DNA from: an uncultured Akkermansia sp.
Lineage (GTDB): Bacteria; Verrucomicrobiota; Verrucomicrobiia; Verrucomicrobiales; Akkermansiaceae
Length of the DNA stretch: 64,000 nucleotides
Assembly (NCBI GenBank): GCA_905200945.1
Contig: CAJKMG010000002.1
Coordinates: 124,001 to 188,000 of the forward strand
Direction: 5' to 3'
Shown here: one piece after another, positions 55,926 to 63,977 of the stretch
Layout of the letters: each line of letters begins with the position of its first letter
How positions within the stretch are numbered: the first letter of the stretch is position 1
Notes under the pieces: generated by a model
Told to the model about the DNA's origin: nothing
What the model saw: the letters and a program-made list of their open reading frames with translations, nothing else
The model's database searches: none
Program-made: the position numbers and the translations under genes

Positions 55926-56677
55926 ACGACATCACATCCATTCTGCATCAGTTTAAAAAAGGACTCCTTTCTGCGGAGGAAGCTGCGGAAAAAATCAGAG
56001 CCTGCACCGTACCCGCTTCTTTTCATACGGATATTGATTACAGTCGCCTGGAACGCACCGGATGCCCGGAAGTTATTTACGGCGCAGGAAAAACGCCGGA
56101 CCAGATTGAAGAAATAGCCCGCAGTCTGCTTGCCGCCGGACAAAATGTTCTGGCTACGCGCCTGAGCGGGGAAGCCATGGACCACCTGAACCGCGCCTTT
56201 CCGGCGGCGGATATGCATCCGGAAGCCCGTCTCATGCGCATTACTCCGAATCCTGTCCTGCGGACGGAGAGCTTCGTCGGCATCGTCAGCGCTGGAACCT
56301 CGGACCAAGCCGTAGCGGAAGAAGCCGCCCTGACTGCGGAATTTCTGGGCAGCCGGGTAATCCGGTACCGGGACTGCGGCGTGGCCGGCCTGCACCGCCT
56401 GGTTTCCCATCTGGATTCCATTCGCCAAGCTACTGCGCTGGTGGCCGTGGCGGGCATGGAAGGCGCTCTCCCCAGCGTGCTGGCAGGTCTGGTAAAAGCC
56501 CCTGTGATCGCCGTGCCTACCAGCGTGGGCTATGGAGCCAATTTCCGAGGGGTAACCACCCTGCTCGCCATGATGAATTCCTGCGCCAACGGCGTTTCCG
56601 TCGTCAACATAGACAACGGTTTCGGGGCCGGATTCAACGCCCACCTGATCAACAGCCTGGCGTCCCGGCCCAGCTGA
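55922..56677 (+). CDS. larB: NaAD carboxylase/hydrolase LarB
   Basis: 251 residues. The C-terminal PurE-like domain shows GIVSAGTSDQAVAEEAAL, VAGMEGALPSVLAGLV, PVIAVPTSVGYGANF and NIDNGFGAGFNA, typical of LarB. The N-terminal about 110 residues include DYSRLERTGCPEVIYGAGKT. It carboxylates and hydrolyses nicotinate adenine dinucleotide, the first step to the nickel-pincer nucleotide. It starts at the ATGA overlapping the larE stop. No larA lies downstream. Confidence 0.95.
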   Translation: MNDITSILHQFKKGLLSAEEAAEKIRACTVPASFHTDIDYSRLERTGCPEVIYGAGKTPDQIEEIARSLLAAGQNVLATRLSGEAMDHLNRAFPAADMHPEARLMRITPNPVLRTESFVGIVSAGTSDQAVAEEAALTAEFLGSRVIRYRDCGVAGLHRLVSHLDSIRQATALVAVAGMEGALPSVLAGLVKAPVIAVPTSVGYGANFRGVTTLLAMMNSCANGVSVVNIDNGFGAGFNAHLINSLASRPS

Positions 56678-56776
56678 GGGCCGCTTCTCCATGACGGAAC
56701 CTCCGGCATCCGTCATGGACAGATCCGCCGAATGGGCGTTAAATGTTCCGGAAACACCCCTCTCCATCCCCTCGTC

Positions 56777-58237
56777 ATGACCAGATTTCCCTTGTTCCAT
56801 GCCTTTTCCTGCTCCCTGCTTGCCCTGGCTTCCCAGGCGCTTGGGTGGCAGACCTCCGGAGAATCCGTCCCCGCAGTCCCTCAGGAATTCCGCGCGGCAT
56901 GGATATCCACCGTTCATAATATTGACTGGCCCTCCCGTTCCGGCCTCTCCGGAGCAGACCAGCGCGCGGAGCTGCTGAAAATTCTGAACACCTGCGCACA
57001 GTTAAAGCTGAACGCCGTGTTTCTTCAAGTGCGTCCGAACGCCGACGCCCTGTACCGCTCTTCTCTGGAGCCATGGAGCCAGTGGCTCTCCGGCCCGGGC
57101 GTCAATCCGGGGTATGACCCTCTGGCTTTCGCCATTCAGGAGGCTCACCGCCGCGGCATTGAATTGCACGCCTGGTTCAACCCCTTCCGGGCGAAGGCCA
57201 ACGTCAAGCATGCCGTAGGCCGCAACCATATTTCCCTCACGCGTCCCGATCTGATGAAGCGAACCGGCTCCGTGCTGCTGATGAACCCCAGCGCTTCCGC
57301 CTCCCGCGACCACGCGCTGAAAGTTATCATGGACGTCGTGCGCCGCTACGACATTGACGGGGTACACCTGGACGACTATTTTTACCCCTATCCCACTCCC
57401 GGCCGCGCCTGGTCTTCCGCCAGCTTTGGAGACGGGAAATCCCCCTCCCAGCGCCGGGGCTACATTGACGACTTCGTGCAGGATATGTACAAATCCGTCA
57501 AATCTTCCAAACCCTGGGTGCGGGTGGGCATCAGCCCGTTCGGCATCTGGAGGCCGGGCGTTCCCGGCGGCATTGAAGCGGGAGTGGACGCCTACGAACA
57601 CCTGGCCTGCGACGCCCGCAAATGGTTTTCCCGCGGATGGGTGGATTACCTGGCCCCTCAGCTTTACTGGCGCTGCAGCCCGGCCAAGCAGAGCTTTCCC
57701 GCATTGATGCAATGGTGGGCCGCCCAGAACTCCAGACGCCCGGTGTGGCCCGGCATTGCCACGGCACGCATCATGAGCAGCGAAGACCCGGGGCGCCCCG
57801 CCTCTGAAATAGCGGCGCAGGTCAACTATTCCCGCAGCCTTGCCAGAACCGCTCCAGGGCAATGCTTCTGGAGCATCAAATCCATCATGAGGAATGCCGG
57901 GGGCATCCAGAAATACCTGAACAGATTGTACCCCTCCATGGCTGTTCCTCCCGCCATGCCCTGGTGCGGAACCGGCACCCCCGGACAACCGCAGAATTTT
58001 TACGTGGCGGATAACGGTTCCTCCGTAACCCTCTCCTGGCAGCCGTCCGGTAATCCCTCCCGGAAATGGGCCGTCCAGGCGCGTTACGGCAGCCAGTGGG
58101 CCACGCGCATCCTCCTTCCGGGCAGCCAGACCCGCGTAACCCTGCCCAAATCTTTCCTGGGGGATGCGGGATCCGTCGCCGTCAGGGGCGTCAGCGCCTA
58201 TGGGGCCCAGGGCCCGGCAGCAGCCGTCAGAAGGTAA
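56777..58237 (+). CDS. Exported glycoside hydrolase-like family 10 (GHL10/DUF187) protein
   Basis: 486 residues. A signal peptide (MTRFPLFHAFSCSLLALASQ) is followed by a TIM-barrel domain: FRAAWISTVHNIDWPS, LNAVFLQVRPNADALY, GIELHAWFNPFRA and GVHLDDYFYPYP, with candidate catalytic acids in the last motif. This is the YngK/GHL10 pattern. The last about 80 residues form a fibronectin III-like beta domain. It probably acts on extracytoplasmic glycans; the substrate is unknown. The ATG at 56777 was preferred to one at 56732 because it gives a normal signal peptide. It is separated from larB by 99 bases. Confidence 0.88.
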   Translation: MTRFPLFHAFSCSLLALASQALGWQTSGESVPAVPQEFRAAWISTVHNIDWPSRSGLSGADQRAELLKILNTCAQLKLNAVFLQVRPNADALYRSSLEPWSQWLSGPGVNPGYDPLAFAIQEAHRRGIELHAWFNPFRAKANVKHAVGRNHISLTRPDLMKRTGSVLLMNPSASASRDHALKVIMDVVRRYDIDGVHLDDYFYPYPTPGRAWSSASFGDGKSPSQRRGYIDDFVQDMYKSVKSSKPWVRVGISPFGIWRPGVPGGIEAGVDAYEHLACDARKWFSRGWVDYLAPQLYWRCSPAKQSFPALMQWWAAQNSRRPVWPGIATARIMSSEDPGRPASEIAAQVNYSRSLARTAPGQCFWSIKSIMRNAGGIQKYLNRLYPSMAVPPAMPWCGTGTPGQPQNFYVADNGSSVTLSWQPSGNPSRKWAVQARYGSQWATRILLPGSQTRVTLPKSFLGDAGSVAVRGVSAYGAQGPAAAVRR

Positions 58238-58356
58238 AAAAGCTCTTTTCCAACCGCCCCCACAGGGAGAAGAATAAAACACCCGAGGTTTCAGGTTTTT
58301 TGAACGCCTCCAAAACAATACATGTCCAAGCCCCCATGGATTCCCATGGCGCGGAC

Positions 58357-59100
58357 ATGAATAGAAGGCGTTTCATTGCTCTTTCCTCATTGGCGGCGCT
58401 GGGAACAATCAGCCAGGCCCGGGCAACAGGGCCGTTCATACAACCACAGCACAAGATGACTAAACAGAAAGATCCCTCTATGATCGGCTATGCCGACGGC
58501 AAATATGTATTACCTCCCCTGCCGTACGCCTACAACGCGCTTGAACCCATGCTGGATGAAAAGACCGTGCGCATCCACCACGACAAGCATCATGCGGCCT
58601 ATGTCGCCGGCGCCAACGCCGCGGCTGAAAAGCTCCGCGAAATTGCGGATGGGAAACTGGACGCATCCGCCACCACCAACTGGGTGCGTAACTTGTCCTT
58701 TAATGCTTCCGGCCATGTTCTCCATACCATTTACTGGACCAATATGACGCCTGCCCCCAAAAAAGAGCCGCAAGGGCCTCTGGTAGATGCCATCAAAGAA
58801 AAATTCGGTTCTCTGGAAGCCATGATGAAGGAATTCAAAGCGGCCTCCCAGGGTGTGGAAGGTTCCGGCTGGGGTATTCTGGGCGTGGATCCCATCAGCA
58901 AGACGCTGGTAATCTGCGGGGCGGAAAAACATCAGAATCTGGAAATTCCCGGCCTTGTCCCCATTCTCGTCTGTGACGTTTGGGAACACGCCTATTATCT
59001 GAAGCACCAGAACCTCCGGGCGGACTATATTGAAGACTTCTGCCGCCTTATCAACTGGGACGATGTGGAACGCCGCTACCAGGAAGCCATGGCTTCCTGA
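58357..59100 (+). CDS. sodA: Tat-exported Fe/Mn superoxide dismutase
   Basis: 247 residues. The N-terminus MNRRRFIALSSLAALGTISQ is a twin-arginine signal, so the enzyme is probably exported folded with its metal. The SOD fold follows: LPPLPYAYNALEP, first metal His in RIHHDKHHAAYV, second in GHVLHTIYW, Asp and His ligands in VCDVWEHAYYLKHQN. Whether the metal is Fe or Mn is not decided by eye; the symbol is provisional. The ATG at 58357 was chosen because it starts the Tat signal; ATG at 58336 would add seven residues. A strong terminator follows. Confidence 0.9.
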   Translation: MNRRRFIALSSLAALGTISQARATGPFIQPQHKMTKQKDPSMIGYADGKYVLPPLPYAYNALEPMLDEKTVRIHHDKHHAAYVAGANAAAEKLREIADGKLDASATTNWVRNLSFNASGHVLHTIYWTNMTPAPKKEPQGPLVDAIKEKFGSLEAMMKEFKAASQGVEGSGWGILGVDPISKTLVICGAEKHQNLEIPGLVPILVCDVWEHAYYLKHQNLRADYIEDFCRLINWDDVERRYQEAMAS

Positions 59101-59135
59101 CCGTTCTTTGCAGAGGTTGCTTTTCTTATCTCTGG

Positions 59136-59169
59136 CGGCACGGGCTCCCTGCAGCCCGTGCCGTTTTTT
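59136..59169 (+). terminator. Rho-independent terminator after the SOD gene
   Basis: Eleven-base perfect stem CGGCACGGGCT / AGCCCGTGCCG, six-base loop, six T. Confidence 0.95.
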
Positions 59170-59189
59170 GATGTTCTTTCATCTCGCTC

Positions 59190-59218
59190 TTGCATCCGGC
59201 ACGGCAATAGGGCATACT
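59190..59218 (+). promoter_or_regulatory. Predicted promoter of the nucleotidyltransferase/kinase-murJ unit
   Basis: TTGCAT, 17-base spacer, CATACT, about 30 bases before the ATG at 59249. Confidence 0.5.
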
Positions 59219-59248
59219 GCCGCAGACTAATTATCTATCATCACACGC

Positions 59249-60340
59249 ATGAAAAAAGTTTTCGTCTCCGGTTGCTATGATATCGTCCATGCTGGCCATA
59301 TCCAGTTTTTTGAAGAAGCTCGCGCTCTGGGCGACTATCTGATCGTCTCTTTTGCTTCGGAACCCGTGCTGTGGCACCACAAGCAGCGCAAGCCGTCCAT
59401 TCCGGATGAACACAAAAAAGTTCTGCTGGAAAGCCTGCGCATGGTTGACAAGGTTATTCTGGGCACCGGCATGAAGAAGGGACTGGATTTTGAAGAAGAA
59501 TTTCTTCAGGAAAAACCGGATATCCTGGCTGTCACGGAAGATGACCTTTACAGCGATATCAAGAAAGAGCTGTGCGCCCGCGTCGGGGCCAATTATGTAG
59601 TGCTTCCCAAGACGCCTCCCAAATTCACCCCCGTTTCCACCACCATGCTGGTGAACCGCATCAAGGCCCCATCCTCCGTACCCCTTCGCGTGGACTTTGC
59701 CGGGGGATGGCTGGACGTGCCCCGCTACGCCAGAAAAGGTTCCTATGTGATTAACTGCGCCATCACCCCCATGGTTTCCCTCTGCGAATGGCCGTATGAA
59801 AAACGTTCCGGGCTGGGAGGCAGCGGAGCGTGGGCCATGTTGGAAGGGCGCGATCCGGTCGCTTCCGAACTCGCCCTGGGCGTCGGCTGGCAGGATCCCG
59901 CCGTCATCGCAGAAACGGGGCTGTGCGTATGGCGCTCCGGCAGTTCTCCAGTGCTGGACGTCAAAGGCACGGGCGACTTTCTGGAAGGCAGAATGGCCAT
60001 TTTATACACGGGAGAGGAACACGACACACCAAAAATGGCGGATGAACAGCGGGACTACGTACGTATCTCCCAATCCTCCCTCATTGCCCGCACTGGAGTG
60101 CTGGAACGAAACATCAATACCCTGGCGGCAGGCGTAGCCCTGTATTACAGCGTGCAGCTTGACGAAGGAATGCGGCCCCTGCCGGATATTCCCAATGCCC
60201 TTGCCAAAAAATACCTGGGAGGCGGCTACGGAGGATATGCCCTGTATCTTTTCCCTTGCCGGGATGATCGCGATCAGGCTGTCAGGGACAACCCGGCAAT
60301 GAAACAGGTGGAGCCGTACTGCCGCCAGCTGTTCAAGTAA
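59249..60340 (+). CDS. Cytidylyltransferase-like / GHMP kinase-like fusion protein
   Basis: 363 residues. Residues 1-135 are a RfaE-C/glycerol-3-P cytidylyltransferase-like domain: VFVSGCYDIVHAGHIQFFEEAR with the HxGH motif at 14-17, and the late STTMLVNRI. From about 148 a GHMP kinase-like half follows: PLRVDFAGGWLDVPRYA, the phosphate loop GLGGSGAWAML (GLGSSSA type), and the C-terminal KKYLGGGYGGYALYLF motif 3. Such pairs occur in nucleotide-activated sugar pathways, as in heptose or fucose activation, so it may phosphorylate and then activate a sugar. At about 215 residues the kinase half is short. The substrate is not known. murJ begins 13 bases downstream. Confidence 0.75.
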   Translation: MKKVFVSGCYDIVHAGHIQFFEEARALGDYLIVSFASEPVLWHHKQRKPSIPDEHKKVLLESLRMVDKVILGTGMKKGLDFEEEFLQEKPDILAVTEDDLYSDIKKELCARVGANYVVLPKTPPKFTPVSTTMLVNRIKAPSSVPLRVDFAGGWLDVPRYARKGSYVINCAITPMVSLCEWPYEKRSGLGGSGAWAMLEGRDPVASELALGVGWQDPAVIAETGLCVWRSGSSPVLDVKGTGDFLEGRMAILYTGEEHDTPKMADEQRDYVRISQSSLIARTGVLERNINTLAAGVALYYSVQLDEGMRPLPDIPNALAKKYLGGGYGGYALYLFPCRDDRDQAVRDNPAMKQVEPYCRQLFK

Positions 60341-60353
60341 ATTTCCCTCTTTC

Positions 60354-61919
60354 ATGTCCCTGATGAGGAACAGCCTGGTTGCCTCCGGCGCCATCTTTGC
60401 CTGCCGCCTGACAGGCATGGTCAGGGAAATTGTGTACACCTCCCTGTTCGGGGCTACTGGGGCCTTAGACGCCTTTTACACGGCTTTCCGTATCCCCAAC
60501 CTGTTAAGGGACCTGTTTGCGGAAGGAGCTCTCTCACAATCCTATACCAGCGTAGCCTCCAAAACGAGGGAGGCGCAGGGCGATGCGGCCGCGTGGGAAC
60601 TGACCAACAAGGTAGCAACCCAGCTTTCCACCCTGATGATCGCTATTGTAACGCTGGGGATTCTGTTTGCTGGGCCCGTCATGGAAGCTCTTTACAGCGG
60701 GGATCACTCTCCGGCGGAGCAATTGTTCGCCACGGACTTGAGCCGCATCATGTGGCCTTTCATCGGCTTCGCCTCGCTGTCCGCCCTCATCATGGGGGCG
60801 CTGAACATGGTGGGGGTTTTCGGATTGCCCATGCTGGCTTCCGCCGCTTTCAACGTTACTTCCGTCCTGCTCGGCCTGATGATCGGATATTTCATTGATC
60901 CATCCTTCGGCCCCAAAGCTTTGTACGGTTTTGCGTGCGGCGTCACCATCGGGGGCATGGCCCAAATTGCCGTACAGCTTCCCAAACTCAGAAAAACCGG
61001 CTTCCGCTGGAAACCCAATTTTCACTGGGACGATCCCCGCATGCGCAAGATATGGGGGCTAATGCTTCCCTCCGTGCTGGCTTCAGGCGTGACGCAATTC
61101 ACCATCTTCATCAATACGGGGTTCGCTCTGGATCTCCAAAAAGGTTCCGTCACAGCCCTGACTACGGCGTTCCGCCTCTGGCAGCTTCCCGTGGGGCTTT
61201 TCGGAGTAGCGACGGGCATGGTGGTGCTGCCCGCCGTCTCCCGCATGATGGTGGGAGACGGCAGAAAGGAAGTGGCCGTCCACATCGCCAAGGGATTGCG
61301 GCTGGTGGCATTCTTTGCGGTACCCGCTTTTCTCATCCTATCTATCCTGGGAACGGAATTCGTTTCCTCCGTATACCAGTGGGGCCGCTTTAACCAGGAG
61401 GCCGTGCGTTACACGGGGGAAGTGCTGGGAGCCTACTCCCTGGGCCTGCTGGGCTACGCCGGGACCAAGGTGGTGCAGCCCGTCTTCTTGGCTCTTGAAA
61501 AACGGTGGGTTCCCCTGATTGCCGCCGCCGTGGCTCTGGCTATCAGCATCGGCCTCAACTACTGTTTCGTCTACATCCTGCATAAAAACGCGGCGTGGCT
61601 GGCGCTGACCACCTCCGTGGTAACTACTTTCAATTTTCTCTTTTACTTCGTTTACCTGCGCCGCCAGCTGGGCGGCGTAGACGGACGGACGCTGCTCTCC
61701 GGACTGGCCAGGATAATGGCGGCGGGAGTATTGCTGGGAGTCGTATGCTGGGTAGGCAAGGCATGGTTCCTCCAGGGCTTCCTGAACTGGCCCTTCCCGG
61801 CCAGGGTGCTGGGGATATCCCTGGTCTGCGGTTGTGCCGGCATTGTTTACCTGGCAGCGGCTTTCCTGCTGAAGACGCCGGAGCTGGAAGCGGTGCGCGC
61901 CAAATTCCTGAAACGCTGA
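60354..61919 (+). CDS. murJ: Lipid II flippase MurJ
   Basis: 521 residues and about 14 membrane helices of the MviN/MurJ family. FRIPNLLRDLFAEGALSQSYTSV is the family signature; later segments LPSVLASGVTQFTIFINT and RLWQLPVGLFGVATGMVVLPAVSRM match MurJ. It moves lipid II across the inner membrane for peptidoglycan synthesis. It starts 13 bases after the fusion gene, so the two share a transcript. An alternative role as a flippase for another lipid-linked glycan is possible given this neighbour. Confidence 0.94.
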   Translation: MSLMRNSLVASGAIFACRLTGMVREIVYTSLFGATGALDAFYTAFRIPNLLRDLFAEGALSQSYTSVASKTREAQGDAAAWELTNKVATQLSTLMIAIVTLGILFAGPVMEALYSGDHSPAEQLFATDLSRIMWPFIGFASLSALIMGALNMVGVFGLPMLASAAFNVTSVLLGLMIGYFIDPSFGPKALYGFACGVTIGGMAQIAVQLPKLRKTGFRWKPNFHWDDPRMRKIWGLMLPSVLASGVTQFTIFINTGFALDLQKGSVTALTTAFRLWQLPVGLFGVATGMVVLPAVSRMMVGDGRKEVAVHIAKGLRLVAFFAVPAFLILSILGTEFVSSVYQWGRFNQEAVRYTGEVLGAYSLGLLGYAGTKVVQPVFLALEKRWVPLIAAAVALAISIGLNYCFVYILHKNAAWLALTTSVVTTFNFLFYFVYLRRQLGGVDGRTLLSGLARIMAAGVLLGVVCWVGKAWFLQGFLNWPFPARVLGISLVCGCAGIVYLAAAFLLKTPELEAVRAKFLKR

Positions 61920-61991
61920 CGGAAAAATTCCCTTCCACGAAGGGAGGAACACCCTTCGCAAGAAAAAGAATGGCCGCCGCAAGCATTCTCC

Positions 61992-62020
61992 TTGCCAGGG
62001 GTGCGCTCAATGAGTAAAGT
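61992..62020 (+). promoter_or_regulatory. Predicted promoter of the aminotransferase gene
   Basis: TTGCCA, 17-base spacer, TAAAGT, about 68 bases before the ATG at 62089. Confidence 0.45.
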
Positions 62021-62088
62021 TTTTCCGCCTATGCGGAGAACAGCCTGTTTTCCGCCAGGGCATCAAAAACTACGACTGCACCACAACA

Positions 62089-63255
62089 ATGGATATGATT
62101 TCCCCCAGCATTGCGGCATTGACCCCTTCCCTGACCCTCAAGGTGACCAACCGGGCCAAGGCTATGAAAGCCTCCGGTGAAGAAGTTTACGGTTTGGCAG
62201 GCGGTGAACCTGAAATGGACACCCCGGAAAACATCAAGCAGGCAGCTATCGCGGCCCTGAACAACGGAGCCACCAAATATACGCCTTCCGCCGGTCTGCC
62301 CGCACTCCGCCAGGCCATCGCTGAAAAGCTCAAGAGGGAAAACAACCTGGAATACGATTTCACCCAGATCACCGTGGGAGCCGGAGCCAAACACGCCTGC
62401 TTCAACGCCATCATGGCAACCATATCCGAGGGGGACGAAGTCATCATCCCCGCACCGTACTGGGTCAGCTATCCGGAAATGGTCCGCATGTGCGGCGGCA
62501 TTCCCGTCATCGTGGAAACTACGGCGGACAACGGATGGAAGCTTACCGCCGAACAATTTGAGGAAGCCATGACCCCCCGCACCAAAATGGTCATCCTCAC
62601 TACCCCGAACAATCCGACCGGAGCCGTTTATTCCGAAGAAGAACTGCGTGCCCTGGGAGAAGTGGCCCTGAGCGAAGACATCCTCATTCTGGCTGATGAA
62701 ATTTACGAACATCTCGTATATGGAGACACCAAACACGTCAGCATCGCCTCCCTCAGTCCGGAGCTGTATGACCTGACCATCACCATCAACGGCTTTTCCA
62801 AGGGCTACGCCATGACCGGATGGCGCCTGGGCTACTCCGCAGCGCCGGCCGCCATTGCCAAGGCCATCCAGATGATTCAGGACCATACCACGTCCAACGT
62901 CTGCACTTTCGCCCAGTATGGCGGCATTGAGGCCCTTACGGGAGACCAGAGCTTCATCAGCGACATGCGCGACGAATATGACATGCGCCGCCAGTACGTT
63001 TACTCCCGCCTCAGCGCCATCCCGAATATCAGCGTTGTGGAGCCGCAGGGCGCTTTCTACTTCTTTGTGGACACAAGCAAGCTGGGACTCACCTCCCTGA
63101 ATCTGTGTGACAAACTTCTGGAACGCTACAAGGTTGCGGCCGTCCCCGGCATCGCCTTCGGCAATGACAGAGCCATCCGCATCAGCTACTGCACCACGCT
63201 GGACATTCTGAAAGAAGCGCTGGACCGCTTTGAAGAATTCTGCAAGGCGCATTAA
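62089..63255 (+). CDS. Aspartate aminotransferase (class I, PLP)
   Basis: 388 residues. Class I fold with YGLAGGEPEMDTPENI, the TPNNPTGAVYSEEEL motif, the DEIYEHLVY segment, the PLP lysine in NGFSKGYAMTGWRLGY and the substrate-binding Arg in RAIRISYCTT. It resembles the Ib subgroup aspartate/prephenate aminotransferases. ATG at 62089 or 62095 could start it; neither has a Shine-Dalgarno. Single-gene unit between a promoter and a strong terminator. Confidence 0.93.
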   Translation: MDMISPSIAALTPSLTLKVTNRAKAMKASGEEVYGLAGGEPEMDTPENIKQAAIAALNNGATKYTPSAGLPALRQAIAEKLKRENNLEYDFTQITVGAGAKHACFNAIMATISEGDEVIIPAPYWVSYPEMVRMCGGIPVIVETTADNGWKLTAEQFEEAMTPRTKMVILTTPNNPTGAVYSEEELRALGEVALSEDILILADEIYEHLVYGDTKHVSIASLSPELYDLTITINGFSKGYAMTGWRLGYSAAPAAIAKAIQMIQDHTTSNVCTFAQYGGIEALTGDQSFISDMRDEYDMRRQYVYSRLSAIPNISVVEPQGAFYFFVDTSKLGLTSLNLCDKLLERYKVAAVPGIAFGNDRAIRISYCTTLDILKEALDRFEEFCKAH

Positions 63256-63271
63256 AAAACGTCGCCACCAT

Positions 63272-63306
63272 AAAAAGGCGTTCCACATCAAGCGGAACGC
63301 CTTTTT
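63272..63306 (+). terminator. Rho-independent terminator after the aminotransferase gene
   Basis: Thirteen-base perfect stem AAAAAGGCGTTCC / GGAACGCCTTTTT with a nine-base loop. The A/T ends make it work in both directions. Confidence 0.95.
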
Positions 63307-63374
63307 ATTCTTCCGGATTTCCCGTCTGCAACAAACCTGCTGCAAGGAAATGCGCGCCATGCCTCGCAACCGGA

Positions 63375-63403
63375 TTGCCCTGCACGAAAAGGCATGATTA
63401 AAT
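63375..63403 (+). promoter_or_regulatory. Predicted promoter of the YlbF-family gene
   Basis: TTGCCC, 17-base spacer, TTAAAT, nine bases before the ATG at 63413. Confidence 0.45.
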
Positions 63404-63412
63404 AAATCCCAT

Positions 63413-63922
63413 ATGAATACCCCCGTTCTCAACGACAACCTGCGCGCTGCCACGGAAGCCCTTTGCAACCTGCTCGCCAAGGAAGACAAGGTTGTGGCCT
63501 CCAAGGCAAAAATAGGTCTCTTTTTCCAAAATCCGGAAGCAACCAAGCTTTTTGAAGAAGTAAACGCTTACGGAGAAGAACTGCGCAACAAGCACCTGGC
63601 CGGAATGCCTCCTACCGAAGAGGAAATTTCCAAGTTCGACGCCCTGCGTGAAAACGTCATCAAGAATGACGCGGCCCGCGGCTTCCTGGAAGCGCGCCAG
63701 ACCATTGACGAACTTCTGAACACCATCAATCATTATCTGGGCATGTCCATTGACCTTGGCCGCGCTCCCACTCCTGAAGAAATAGAGGAAGCCCGCCAGC
63801 GCGCCATGAGCGCCCAGTCCTCCTGCTCCTGCGGCGGCAAGTGCGACAAGGAAAATTGTGATTGCGACGGCAAGTGCGACCACGACCATAAGGACGGAGG
63901 TTGCGGCTGCGGCAACCACTAA
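63413..63922 (+). CDS. YlbF-family protein with Cys/His-rich tail
   Basis: 169 residues. Residues 1-130 form a helical domain of the YlbF/YmcA (Com_YlbF) family: KAKIGLFFQNPEATKLFEEVN and ARGFLEARQTIDELLNTINHYLG. In Bacillus these proteins form a complex that binds Fe-S clusters and steers RNase Y. The last about 35 residues are a metal-binding-looking tail with nine Cys, three His and many Asp: SCSCGGKC, CDCDGKCDHDH, GCGCGNH. The tail may hold a cluster or zinc. No partner gene (ymcA, yaaT) is adjacent. Strong terminator downstream. Confidence 0.8.
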   Translation: MNTPVLNDNLRAATEALCNLLAKEDKVVASKAKIGLFFQNPEATKLFEEVNAYGEELRNKHLAGMPPTEEEISKFDALRENVIKNDAARGFLEARQTIDELLNTINHYLGMSIDLGRAPTPEEIEEARQRAMSAQSSCSCGGKCDKENCDCDGKCDHDHKDGGCGCGNH

Positions 63923-63944
63923 GACAATCTTTCAACTTTTCCCA

Positions 63945-63977
63945 AACGGCTTCACTCAAAAAGTGAAGCCGTTTTTT
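63945..63977 (+). terminator. Rho-independent terminator after the YlbF-family gene
   Basis: Twelve-base perfect stem AACGGCTTCACT / AGTGAAGCCGTT with a five-base loop; the T run (63972-63977) overlaps the stem end. Confidence 0.95.
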
